A stretch of 64,000 nucleotides of DNA from Silene conica (lineage: Eukaryota; Streptophyta; Magnoliopsida; Caryophyllales; Caryophyllaceae), in NCBI GenBank assembly GCA_029255685.2, contig CM055317.2, positions 20,778,501 to 20,842,500 on the forward strand, read 5' to 3'. The notes below the pieces were generated by a model. The model was not told the origin of the DNA. It was given only the letters and a program-made list of their open reading frames with translations, and made no database searches. Both the position numbers and the translations under genes were made by a program. The number at the start of each line of letters is the position of its first letter. The stretch's first letter is position 1. Shown piece by piece: positions 34,101 through 44,956 of this stretch.

Positions 34101-34851
34101 AAGCATGGCATTGATGTTCCTAATATGGATGATTTGTATGTTATTCCAGGAAGACATAGACGTGGTCGACGAGAAGTAAATAATCTGCAACATTTTCGAG
34201 CTGAGGTTTTTTTAAGCGTTATTGATCAAATTTTGACATTGTTTAACGATCGATTTAACGAGAAAAGTAAAGAACTGCTGGTATGTATGACTTGCTTTAA
34301 TCCTCAAAACCGATTTGCTTCCTTTGATACGGCGAAGCTCCTTCAACTTGCTGAGTTTTACCCTTGTGAGTTTTCTCGCACAAATTTGTTGTATTTTGAA
34401 TATCAACTTGACACCTTCAAGTTTGATGTTCAAAATGACGAACGATTCTGGAATCTTAAAACTCTTAACGAACTATCCATGAAACTTGTTGAAACAATGA
34501 AACATTTGACTCATTCAAAGGTTTACATGCTTCTAAAACTCGTGTTGGTTCTTCCGGTAGCAACCGCAAGTGTGGAAAGGGCATTTTCAGCAATGTCGTT
34601 TATCAAAAATAGATTGCGTAATAGCATGGGAGATCAATACTTGAATGATTGTTTGGTTACTTATCTAGAACGTGATGTATTTTTGAATGTGACAGATGAT
34701 GAAATTGTAAAACAATTTTTAGATATGCGAACTCGTCGAATATTGTAAAAATAGTTTAACTTTTATTGTAATTGACTTTTTTTTTTTTTTTTAATATTAG
34801 CTATATTATATTTTTTGCTACATCGAAAAAAAAATCCTGGGTTCGCCCCTG
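31121..34851 (+). mobile_element. Complete hAT element with full-length transposase gene
   Basis: 3731-bp unit with ends CAGGGGCGGACCCA and TGGGTTCGCCCCTG, flanked by perfect 8-bp duplications TGCATGCA at 31113-31120 and 34852-34859. It carries one two-exon transposase gene with no stop or frameshift. It lies 24 bp beyond the Copia target duplication. Intact ends and gene suggest a fairly recent insertion, although one key catalytic position is changed. Confidence 0.93.
31440..34748 (+). CDS. hAT transposase (TTF zinc finger, DUF4371, hAT dimerisation domain)
   Basis: Exon 1 is 31440-31557; intron 31558-32292 (735 bp, GT-AG); exon 2 is 32293-34748; 857 residues. The N-terminus is low complexity with a basic KSKRKKDG stretch and SFFSKK. 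A TTF-type zinc finger with CFVCYLF lies at about residues 150-232, a DUF4371 RNase H-like core follows, and the C-terminus has the hAT dimerisation motif LPVATASVERAFS (about 793-805). This is the plant ZMYM1-like hAT subfamily. ADESADVA carries the expected first Asp (358). The second motif reads GQGYVGASNM, where the subfamily normally has GQGYDGASNM; Val424 replaces the Asp. The protein may therefore be catalytically dead although otherwise complete. Exon 1 is inferred from its frame, donor site and position. Confidence 0.9.
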
Positions 34852-34859
34852 TGCATGCA

Positions 34860-35861
34860 CATGCATGGTAGTGATGGTACCATATCGTCAAGTTTCTACG
34901 TTGGAAAATTACAGCTTAATAAGAAATGTGCCGGCGAGCGACTCTAAAGTTACACGTAAGTTTGAGATCAAATTAGCTAGTTATATAGAAACAACAAAAA
35001 AACCCAAAATAATAATTCCTCCATTTCCGATAACCTATTTTGCTTTATCGTGTTTGGTTCATTTGTTTATCCTGGTATATTAGGTATGTGTTTATGAGTA
35101 ATTTAATTATCATATTTATTATGTCTATTTGACATCCATTAATTACAATTACCACAAATGTTCTCCAATTTTCTTGATCTCTGCCAAAACGAAATATACG
35201 TCTTTAAATACATACACTAGAAAAACCGTCCATACAATCATGCAACTATATTTAAAATTTGTTACTCCGTATTATGTTTACAAAAATATGAATTTGTATC
35301 ACTAAACGTATACAATTACAAGTGTATAAAATTAAATGTTTACATACGCTGTTTATACAAAGATCAAAGTACGAAAAAATAGAAAAAAAATACTTTTAAT
35401 TAATATTATTAAAAGATAAAGTCTCTAATTACTACAAATATTATACTCCCTCTTATTCATTATAACCTTCCTTATTGAGTAAAAGTACAAAAAATAACGA
35501 AATGAATTAAATAAGGAAAAATATTGTAATGTGGTTAGGTGATTGGAGGGAGGGAAGATATTAAGGGGTATTATTGTTGAATGAAGTGATTAAAATTTAA
35601 AATAAGGATAAAATATGAGCATTATGGGGTATTATTGTAGGATGAGGTGATTAAAATGAGCATAAAATTTTTCCAAAATGGGAAACTGGAAAGTTAAGAA
35701 CAATAAACACCTAAGAGAGGGAGGAGATGAATTAATGAATTAGGTGTCCCTTTTTTTAAAAATTTAAATGACGGAAATACTTGAGAGACTTAATGATAAG
35801 TAAGTTCACAAGACAAACTAGTAATAACAAAGAGTATGAAAGTAAATAAACAAACAACCAA
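34860..35861. other. Intergenic, AT-rich, no gene recognised
   Basis: About 1 kb without credible coding. CTCCCTCTTATTCATTATAACC near 35446 and AGAGAGGGAGGAG near 35714 may be ends of a decayed Stowaway-like MITE, but the inverted match is poor. Confidence 0.45.
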
Positions 35862-37039
35862 TGTTTTTAAAACTTGCTTCAGTCTCTACTCCGAGACCTA
35901 CGTCCAACCGTTATTTTATTGCTTGTTTAGGAATTTACTCAAACAACTAAACTTCTACAATGAAAATAACTCGCCAATCTACTTTGATTGCACACTAACT
36001 TAAAGCAACTCTACTTTAAGAAATAACTCAAACTCAAAGCTACTCTGCTTCAAAAGTTCATGAAGTTCTATCTCTTTGGTTTACAGAATCAGAATCTCAA
36101 GGGTTCACTTAAGAACATGGAGATTATAATTAAGATCTAAACACGAGAATCATGGAACAAACTCATTATGTCACAGTACACCTTACTGATACATGGAGAT
36201 TTTAAGACACTTTTAAAAACGTTGAAGACTTTTAAACTTAAAAACGATTTTGCAAAAACTTAAAAGATGAACTTGAATGCTTAAGAGTTTTTGCAGAATT
36301 CTCTCAATAAATGTATGTAAAGCCTTAGCATTTAATGAGCAACAAGAGGTTCCTTTTATAGTGTAAACGCCATGTAATAGGTTTACCCAAAACATGGTTA
36401 TTACACTACTTTTTTCTTTTGTCCATTGGATATTAGCTAAACCATTTGAGGATACAAAAGTTGTGTTCAGTTTTTATGGACTCCATAAAAAGCAAATTTG
36501 ATTTTGTAATAGAATAAATCTTTGCAAAATCTTTCAAGTTGCCACTTGCAATTTTTATAAAAATAAAATTTACAAAACTTCAATTCTTTTTACAAAGAAA
36601 GTACACCTCGGCTAAAATGGGATTTTAGTCTTTTTGTGCAAGCTTTGAGGAGAACTATTTCCATAGATCAGATTTGATGAAATATTTTCCTAGAAAAACA
36701 AAAGGGACTATTTTGCAAAATTTCTCGAAATAATTTTCTTGCCCAAAATTCTCCATACGGTATCAGATGCAACAGTCTGATGGACTGTTGCATGGTTAAG
36801 CTGAAACTTGATTCCAATGTGAATGTTACACTTACTCTTACAATTTTGACTAAGGCTATTGAAGTGATTGTTCTTGGCTTGTATTGTCCTTCTTGATCAT
36901 GTTAGAACCACCATGGATACCGTCTTGTTTTGCTTTGTTTTCCAATCCATTTGTCTCGATTCAATCACTCAGCATAATACTAAGACTAAACAATTAACTT
37001 ATACAAGGACTTGTCATCATCAATTTAAGTGTTCCAACA
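35862..37039 (-). repeat. 3' LTR of the Sirevirus-like element
   Basis: On the minus strand it begins TGTTGGAACACTT directly after the purine tract AAAGGGGGAATT and ends AAAAACA at 35862; 1178 bp. The inner end is well supported; the outer end is tentative because no second LTR is present for comparison. Confidence 0.65.
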
Positions 37040-37040
37040 A

Positions 37041-37054
37041 ATTCCCCCTTTGAT
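37041..37054 (-). other. Polypurine tract of the Sirevirus-like element
   Basis: The minus strand reads CAAAGGGGGAATT after GTCATCAT, the common second-strand primer context of plant Copia elements, immediately before the LTR. Confidence 0.75.
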
Positions 37055-37788
37055 GATGACAAGCCTAAAACATGTGAGATTTTCCCCCTAAGCCCATGGT
37101 CGGATGGTGTGATAGTCATACAACATTATTTGTTAAGACATGATCAAGAGGGTAATGGTTAATATGCCTAGTCTAGGTAGTTCATTCCAATCAACAAGCT
37201 AAGTTATACCCACGGTGAACGTTAGCCTAAGAGTCACGAAATAACACATACGTATAATTATATAAACAACAAACCTTCCCCCTCTTGACATCATCAAAGG
37301 GGGAACCAATGTACCTGTTTATGAGTGTCACAAAACATTGTTCACAAAACAAATAGAACAGATAGCAAAATATAAGAGGCACAACAAAAGATAAAGTACT
37401 TGTAACCAAAGTTTTAAGCCATAGGAAGGGGGTTGGTTAATTGAAGGGGTTGTTTTTTAGGGAGCAAAGCGCTCAAGGAGATCTTCATTCATGGTTTTGA
37501 GCTCTACCGTGGCATCTTTCAGGTAGGCAACATCCTTGACCAGCTGCCCCATAGTTTCAGTGAGTTGATTCAGCTTCCCCATAACTTCTCTCTGATCAAC
37601 AGTCTACCCCACTGTGGCATGACCAACACCCTGTGTTTTCTTCTCTAACTTCTCGTTTATCACTGTCATACTCATCCTAGATAGCAGCCCTGATGTCATC
37701 CACATCACTCAATTTTTCAATTGCTAGACTACCCTTCATCACCATCTTTTCTTCGGCAAAGATTATAGAGAGCCACATTTTGAGGCAC

Positions 37789-39279
37789 TGATGCGTGCCT
37801 ATTTTATAAACTTTTTGGCATTATCTAGCACGCATTTCTATGCATTTTCACGCACTTTACGTGCCTTTCTACCCATTTTTCTGCTCTTGGTGTATCTCTT
37901 GTTGTTTTGCAGGAATTATGCTAAAGTTGAGGAAACCGAGCCTTTCTCGTCCAAAGTAGACCGCTTTTAGAAGATGGAACAAAGTCAAGGATTCCCATGA
38001 CCATAGATGTGCAGTTTTGAACTGATAAGAACGCTAACCAAGGTAAAAACAAAGGACAAAAGCAAAAGAACCACAAAAGAAGCAACCTGGTCTGACAGGA
38101 GCTCGATCGAGCTCTGGCTTTTGCTCGATCGAGTGGATGCAGGAGAAGAAACACTCGATCGAGTGATGAGTTACTCGATCGAGGAGTCTGCAGGAGGAAC
38201 TAAGGTCTCGAGGATTTTGAAGCTACTCGATCGAGTGGATGCTGGTACCATTGTTGGTCGATCGAGGACTTTTTGAAGATTAGTTACTCGATCGAGTGAT
38301 TTTGTCACTCGATCGAGCAACTCACTTGTTGCAGCAGATTCACCATTTTCGCATTTCTAGGTTGAGGATTAAGCAGTTAACCTAATCCCTATATAAGGAT
38401 TAGGTTAACACTAATCACTCACTCACCTACTATCTATCTTTTTCATTAGTCACTAATCCACTTTTCATTTTAGCTTTTCACATTTCAACAGTAGTTTTGT
38501 AATTTCAATCTTTTGGTTCATTCCGGATTCCGCATCGTTTCCTGCGACTATTGTAATCTCTTTACCTTTTCTCTTAATTTTATTATCATTTTCATTATTC
38601 GTCTTTTATGCTTTTTAGTTTAATATCGTTATTAATCATGTCGCATTTTATTGTTATCATTATTGTTAGTGTAGATCTCATAGCCATGCGTAGGTAATTT
38701 TCATAATATGTTAGGATGAGGGAACTCACGATAGTAATGTTGTAGGAATCACATGTTAAGTCGTCTTTGCGACGAAGTTCGTCTATAAACAATTTAATCA
38801 GAAAACTAGTCAAATGAGTGCACACAGGAGAAGTCTGATTTATTTAGTAAAACTGAACCTAGATCGAAAGATTGGTAAGGTTGCTTAGGATGATCGATAG
38901 AACTTTCCTAGATCGAAAGATTGGTTGGGGAGTTTAGGGCGATTTGAGACCGAAAGGAGATAATCACTACCCACTTCGTTAATAATTCGACTGACCTAGT
39001 TATCTCACATGACATATATTACCGCGACAACCCGATTCCTGACATATTACCCTTTTATCGACTTAATTTATCGTTGTTTTACCTTGTTTTATTTTTATAT
39101 CCGTCTGAATTTTAGTTTATCAACATCAACAACAATAAGTAGTCAATAACCCCCCATTTGTGACCAATAAACTGACTCTTTCTTAAGACTTTGCCTCGCT
39201 GTGGATTCGACCCTAATTCCGAGGCTAGTTAGTAGACTTAGGTATTTATCTTTGACCGTGTATACGACGATTCGTGTCA
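37789..39279. mobile_element. Solo LTR in the env-like ORF, 5-bp duplication GGCAC
   Basis: 1491-bp sequence starting TGATGCGTGCC and ending CGTGTCA, flanked by perfect GGCAC copies at 37784-37788 and 39280-39284. No internal retroelement coding is present, so it is most simply a solo LTR left by recombination between two LTRs. TG...CA ends and length fit a Gypsy-type LTR; lineage is uncertain. Confidence 0.82.
38095..38320. repeat. Cluster of CTCGATCGAG palindromes
   Basis: About eight copies of the palindrome TCGATCGA, mostly inside CTCGATCGAG, occur in roughly 225 bp with irregular spacers that share GTGGATGCAG-like words. The cluster lies inside the solo LTR. Confidence 0.85.
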
Positions 39280-41225
39280 GGCACCACGATATTTTTGTCG
39301 AAATTACCGTTCTGAAATTCTGTGGCCATCTCATGGATGCGATAAAACATGAGGCGCGGAAGGTTGATGGGTTTATACTTGACAACATGGTGAATGAGGA
39401 GCATGTCGAGGAGAGAGCATCTCCCACGGCTGTTGTTACTTGGCACAAGGTTACGGAAGACTAAGTTGAAAATGAAGGGAACTGGGGCAGGAAGTTCAAG
39501 GGCATAAATGTTGGTTGGGCTATCGTCAGTGTGAGGTCGAAGCATTTTCAAGACCTGAGCAGAGGTTGTCTCCTCAACCTCACCCCAGTCACGTTTAGGA
39601 AAGGTTGTCAGACCCACATCAGAAATATCAAGCAGCCCAACAAGACGCTCAATGGTTAGGACAAAAGGTTTGTGGTTTATAACAGCTGATAATGTACCCG
39701 ACGCAATATCTACTCTGACAGTTGCATAAAATTGAATGATTTCTGACAAGTACATGAGGCTGTATTTGTCGAGAAGATTCACCCAACCCTGTGCATACAT
39801 TGCTTCCTTAAAATACTTAAAGGCAGGGGACGAATCATACCATGACTTTCGGTATCGTCTTCCACTGTGGAAGCAACAGTTGAGCAACCCGTGACATATC
39901 TTCAAGGTGTCCTCCGGTAGGTCAAGTGTATTGATATGATTAGCCACATCATTTTTGAAGGCTTCTGAATAGGATGATACAAAGAGGGCACATCAGGTGT
40001 TCAATGGCGTCTTTTCCTCAACTATCTCTTCAACTTATTCCTCAAAAGAGGACATAAGCTTTGAGTTTCTCGCCGTGTTTGAGATACGGGCTTTGGATCC
40101 GGATCCCTTCCTTTTGATGATTTTATTTTGTGTTGGAGATGGAGTTTCCGATGGGATCTTATCAACTTCATCCTCCCCAAATATCTCCTTCAGCTTTCTC
40201 TTTGAACGGGTTTTGGAGTTGGACTTCGGGAACAGTGGGTCGAGCATTTCCTCGAGCACCTCATGTGCACTCTGACCGCCTTCTTCCATGCCTTCATTTT
40301 CTTTTGTTTCAACAGTGTTAGTCACTGTTACATCCTCATCAATGACAGCCTTGGGATTTTCTTTTGTCCCCACAGTTTCTTCAGTGACGGAGTTGTCCTT
40401 CTCCTTATCTGCACTCAACTCATTGAGTGCTTCTACCACCACGTTTTCTATCTCCTCCTCTATTTCTCTCGATTTTTTCTTTGTTTCCTCCCCCTTTTTA
40501 TTTTCTTTTTCTTTTTCTTTTTCTTTTTCTTTTGATTTTTTTCTTTTCCCCACTCTTTTTCTTACTAACTTCCTCCTCAATTTTTTTCATGTTCATCACT
40601 TTCATTTTTCTCATCATTTTCGGTATTTTTTTTCCTGATTTTCAGACCCAGCTACTTCCTCGGTTTCTTTCACAGTTTCACTCATGGTTCTCTCATTTGT
40701 CTCCTCCTCATCGGTGTCAACATCAACTTCGGGATCAAGGAGGAGAGAAACAGGCTCCCTTCTTCCTTTGCCACGTTGTTTTCTTCCCAAGGATCCTCCT
40801 CTGGTAGCTACCTTCTTCCTGGACTTGATTGTTTTTGTGGGGACTGATGTGGCAGTAACAGAGGATTCGGGTTGGGTAGACATTTTTCTTTTGGCAATGA
40901 ACCTGGGGTTGAATGTATTTCGAAGGTTTTGTAACTCTCTAGAGAGGTTTTTTGGAGTCATTTTAATGAGGAAGAGGAAGTTAAAGGGAAATGGTTTGTC
41001 GGGTGAGGAATGAGAGAGGTTTCCTTTTTCTTATTTGTCCAAAGGATACAGAGGTGGTTTTGCATGGGGACAAGGACATAAATGATGGTGGTTGCACTTT
41101 TGGAGTGATGGATTAGTTTTGAATGTGACAAGGCATACACTTTTAATGGCTTAATATTGATTAAAGTACATCATCTTTAGTTGTCTTAAGATTTTATTTT
41201 GCATTTTTTTGTACTATATATTTTA

Positions 41226-41860
41226 GTGTAAATTGATAATCAGTATCAATATAAGTACCCATTTTTATGAATGATACCAACATAAAAATTAATTGGTAAA
41301 TAGTACCAGAATATTTCCCCCGTTCTACTAATAGTATCAACTAACATTTTCCGGCCAAAAATGACATAAAATGACCAGAATACCCTTATTATTAGACCTA
41401 AAAACTCACTCTGATCTCGCCCTCTCTTCCACCCCCTCTTTGTCTCCAACACACCGTCAACAAGCCGCTATCACCATCCTTCGACCACCGTGAAGCACAT
41501 CCACTTCTTCTCAAGCCGACAATCACCACCAGCACCCTCTCTTCTCCAGCCAACAACCACCACCCCGCCTCTACTCCATTTATTCCTATTTAACTCGGGT
41601 TTCGATTTTGTGTTCAAAGATGCGCCGTCACTGTAGCTGCTGCTTGTCGAGTTAATCGACCATGGTGGTCGGAGTTGTTGTTGGTGAAGGGGTGATGATG
41701 ATGAGTTGATGGTGAATGTTAGTGATGGTGCGGCTTTCCGACAACTTGGTACCATTAGTAGATCGGAGGAAATATTCTGGTACTATTTACCAATTAATTT
41801 TTATGTTGGTATCATTCATAAAAATGGGTACTTATATCGGTATTGATTATCAATTTACAC
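41226..41860. mobile_element. MULE-type MITE, family shared with 56689-57568
   Basis: 635-bp unit with very long inverted ends (about 90 bp), starting GTGTAAATTGATAATCAGTA. A related copy at 56689-57568 has the same termini. A clear target duplication was not found here. The centre is GC-richer and has CCACCACC words. Confidence 0.75.
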
Positions 41861-41879
41861 TAAAAATTTTATTCACTTA

Positions 41880-42590
41880 GTTTTGTGTACTAGTTTTAAC
41901 ATGACATTAGGTTATCCCTTTTAGTCAATCATGTAGGAGAAATAAGTAATTTTAACTTGCTACATGTTACCTCATAAACCAATTTCCGACCTAAGTCTTT
42001 CGAATTGTTCTCTTTACCAACGGTTTTGTGAGAATATCCGCAAGTTGATCTTCGGTTCTACAAAAACTCAAGCATATATGGCCTTTTCCCACTTGATCAC
42101 GTAAAAAATGATGTCGGATGTCTATGTGCTTGGTACGTGAGTGTTGTATTGGATTTTTTTAAATATTGATGGCACTAGTGTTGTCACAAAAGATGGGGGT
42201 AGTTTCAAATATTAGACCATAGTTATGTAACTGTTGCCTAACCCATAAAATGTGCGCACAACAAAAAGCGGCACTTACATACTTACTTTCGGCCGTGGAT
42301 AATGCAACGGTGTTTTGTTTCTTAGAAGCCCATGAAATTATTCACGGTCCAAGGAATATGGCAATACCCGACATGCTTTTTCTATCCAAAAGATCACCGG
42401 CATAATCCGCATCCGAAAAATCTACAAGAACAAGATCAAATTGAGTTGGGTACCAAAGATGTAGCTCTTGTGTTCCAACCAAATACCTAAACATCCGTTT
42501 GACGGCTTTAAAGTGTGATTCTTTAGGATTTGCTTGGAAACGGCAGACACACAAACACTATATTGTACATCCGGTCGACTTGTTGTTATT
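41880..42590 (-). pseudogene. Copia RNase H / pol C-terminus remnant
   Basis: Minus-strand segments with [43 protein letters not shown] and LADILTKPL in the usual order of a Copia RNase H region. Frameshifts and stops break it (for example near 42550, 42165 and 41960). It is truncated before reverse transcriptase at about 42590. Confidence 0.8.
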
Positions 42591-42975
42591 GACTTATTAC
42601 CGTAAGAAGCCTCATTTGGTCTGTTTAGAGAAAAATGAATAGGGCAAGAAACAAAGATATCCAAATTGCTAATTTAACAATTTAATATTAGATAGTCTTA
42701 CCTAAAACGGCATTATATTCATTTTAAGCTTAAGATAGGTCACACATCAACCCACACAACGTATAAAACAAACTTTTATTTTTTTCAATACCTTTTACTA
42801 TTATCATATTTATCCCAGATGGTGATATATTGACATTTTAAGTATCTTAATCTTAACGACAAAAAATTGCAATTTAACAGATGTTGCATGGTTGATTTTA
42901 TTATTTATTTTTGAGTGGAGCTCTTCTCAAATGCATGCATGCTTTTCACCGCTGAAATTTGTCTTAGTTTTGTGC
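42591..42975. other. Intergenic, nothing recognised
   Basis: AT-rich stretch between the truncated Copia pol and the hAT MITE. Confidence 0.45.
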
Positions 42976-42983
42976 TCCATGCA

Positions 42984-43323
42984 CAGGGGCGTCTTTGGGC
43001 CCGTGCGGGCCGTGCGGTCGCACAGGGCCCCCAATTTTTTGGGTCAGAAATGAAAATAGTAGTAAGAATAAATAAATTCAGTACACTAAATATTCAATCA
43101 AAGATAGTGTCTTAGTGGATAGAAATCAGGTTTCTAGACATGAAGTCTCAGGTTCAAACCTTATTAACTACATTTTGTACTCTTTTTACTTTCTTTTCTA
43201 AAGTTTTGTTTCTTAAATGTTATATTGAGGCCTCTTTTTAAAAAAAATTGTTTATTAAAATGTTATATAGGGGGCCCATTTCTAGAGCTCGCACAGGGCC
43301 CCCAAATTCCCGAGACGGCCCTG
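42984..43323. mobile_element. hAT MITE with tRNA-like internal segment
   Basis: 340-bp unit with ends CAGGGGCGTCT and AGACGGCCCTG, flanked by perfect 8-bp duplications TCCATGCA at 42976-42983 and 43324-43331. Inner ends share GGGGGCCC/CGCACAGGGCCCCC words. An internal stretch (43109-43160) resembles a tRNA-like pol III promoter (TTAGTGGATAG followed by GGTTCAAACC). Confidence 0.88.
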
Positions 43324-43331
43324 TCCATGCA

Positions 43332-43739
43332 TAGACTGAATCATGACCTCATATAAGTCAACGGTTTAGATTATTTATTCTCAATTCAAGCAGCTACCAA
43401 CCCTGTTGTATACTGTACTTGTCGAGACTTGAGAGCAAGGGGCATGGCTCCTCATTGAATAGGCAAATAGGGTCATCGTCATTTGCTCCCTCCTTTCCAA
43501 TCATTTACCCTAACTTTTAAAAGTGTACAAAAAATAAAAATAAAAGTTTTTCATTTGATATCATTAGATACTATTAAGTTTTAATAACATTATACTCAAA
43601 TAAAATATTTCAATAACATTATTTCCAATTTACTAAAAGATTAAGTTATTTTGAAACAAATTCCGCTCAAAAGACTCTTAACCCACAAAATCGACTTCAC
43701 ATTTGAGAATTTGAAATCAAATATTGGGCCTAATTTATA
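43332..43739. other. Intergenic, nothing recognised
   Basis: AT-rich DNA. CTCCCTCCTTTCCAATCATTT near 43488 resembles one end of a decayed Stowaway MITE. Confidence 0.4.
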
Positions 43740-44063
43740 ATTCCAAAACAAATGATATTTTGTATCTATTTTTGGCACTTAAATTTGAAAAATAATCAAC
43801 ATATTTTTTATTTTAATAAATGAATTTTTTTCAAGCATTTAGAAAATCTCCGACCTTTTTAAAACTCTAAAACCTATAGAAAACATAAAAATAAAATGAA
43901 TTTCAATAATTATAATGTTAGGATGAAATAATGCAACAACAAGTGTTTGGACGTACAAACAAATCCAACTAAATTTAGCTGGGTAGAAAATGAGGAACCA
44001 TTCAATACTACTAGAACTAAAATTACAAGTAGAATTTTTCATGTGTATATATATAAGAGTAAA
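43740..44063 (+). repeat. Flank duplication, copy 1
   Basis: About 310 bp highly similar to 51088-51398. It includes ATAATGCAACAACAAGTG and ends CATGTGTATATATATAA then GAGTAAA, directly at the Helitron 3' end. The last bases match the duplicated target (TATATATAA) and first seven terminal bases of the MULE-type element that follows copy 2. Confidence 0.85.
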
Positions 44064-44072
44064 CTAGTGTGA

Positions 44073-44096
44073 CACCCGTGAAAATTCATTCACGGG
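44073..44096 (-). other. Helitron 3' terminal hairpin
   Basis: CCCGTGAA and TTCACGGG form a perfect 8-bp stem with a 6-base loop, just before the terminal CTAG. This is the usual rolling-circle termination signal of Helitrons. Confidence 0.88.
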
Positions 44097-44288
44097 TTGT
44101 TCAATTTCAATTTTTTTATACTCAGGTTCTATTAGGTTGTTAAATATGCTAATAACGGATGTCGTGTATAGGAAATTGTTTTAATAAAAATAAATAAAAT
44201 GGTCTACATATAATAAGATAAAAGTTTGTATTTTCAAATACAAAGTACTAATCAGTAGGATATAAAAACATGAAATTCTAAGACAAAC

Positions 44289-44956
44289 TCATAGTTTCTC
44301 GAAAATCTCCTTGTAAACAACATTACTTATTGTAGTAGACATGCCTTTGTCTTCATCTAAAATAAGGACTCTTAGACCATCCTTATTATTTGTATCCCGG
44401 GAGATAGCAACGTACAACTGTCCATGGGTGAAGACGGGTCTAGGAAGATAAAGACCAACACGGGATAAAGATTGCCCTTGACTTTTGTTAATAGTCATTG
44501 CAAAGCAAACTGCTAAAGGAAATTGTCTCCTTTCGAACTTAACGGGGAACCTAGTGGTGTCTGAAGGGGTCAAGGTGATGCGGGGAATATAGACTCTGCT
44601 ACCAATATGACTGCCAGAAATAACAGTTGCACCTATAACTCGTTCTCCTAGATGAATCACCTCCATTCGGGTACCATTGCACAATTCATTTGCTTGATCA
44701 ATATTTCTAAGAAGCATGACTATAGCTCCAACTTTAAGTTTTAGGTGGTGATTAGGTAAACCAAAACATCTAGTAGTGTTTAGAAACTCAGTGGAGTAGA
44801 GTTCACGAACCCCACTATTCGTCTCTTCCTTACTTATTTCATTTGAGTTTAGGTAGACTTTCTCTTCCGTAGGAATTTGATCCAACATAAACTCGTTTAC
44901 CAACTCTAGGACGTCGTGAGTAGATGCTAGGACAGTTCTTTCCGTGAAGTATTGAG
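44289..44956 (-). pseudogene. Helitron PIF1-like helicase, C-terminal part
   Basis: Minus-strand frame open from the Copia insertion site at 44956 to a stop at 44289. It carries YFTERTVLA, INKSQGQS and THGQLYVAISR, the C-terminal helicase motifs of Helitron RepHel proteins. Upstream helicase sequence resumes beyond the Copia element, where the reading frame is damaged near 50970. This is a truncated, interrupted copy. Confidence 0.88.

Larger units (their letters stand above)
37440..40961 (-). pseudogene. Extra (env-like) ORF with putative plant transposon protein domain, broken
   Basis: Minus-strand reading starts MTPKNLSREL at 40961, passes through an acidic/basic low-complexity region (a KEKEKEKEK stretch near 40490-40520), then a stretch from 39947 that resembles the putative plant transposon protein family (PF20167-like), for example FKEAMYAQGWVNLL and SEIIQFYATV. 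It continues past a solo LTR to 37440, where VKDVAYLKD is seen. Several frameshifts are present (near 40600 and between 39947 and 40035). Such ORFs lie between pol and LTR in Sireviruses and are called env-like; the function is unknown. Family assignment is from memory. Confidence 0.55.
35862..42590 (-). mobile_element. Sirevirus-like Copia remnant with an extra 3' ORF
   Basis: Read on the minus strand the order is: RNase H end of pol (42590 to about 41880), an extra ORF (40961 to about 37440), a polypurine tract (37041-37054) and an LTR (37039-35862). The 5' LTR, gag, integrase and most reverse transcriptase are missing. A long extra ORF between pol and the 3' LTR is a hallmark of Sirevirus (Maximus/SIRE) Copia elements. 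A MULE MITE (41226-41860) lies between pol and the extra ORF, and a solo LTR (37789-39279) interrupts that ORF. Confidence 0.7.

Noticed and set aside
35446-35727. Complete Stowaway MITE
   Set aside because: The CTCCCTC and GAGGGAG ends are present, but the inverted match is too poor and no TA pair is convincing.
40263-40807. Plus-strand Phe/Ser-rich frames
   Set aside because: They are antisense shadows of the KE-rich region of the minus-strand env-like ORF.
41226-41860. A 9-bp target duplication for this MITE
   Set aside because: The flanks (TATATTTTA and TAAAAATTT) do not match well enough; the boundary may differ or the site has decayed.
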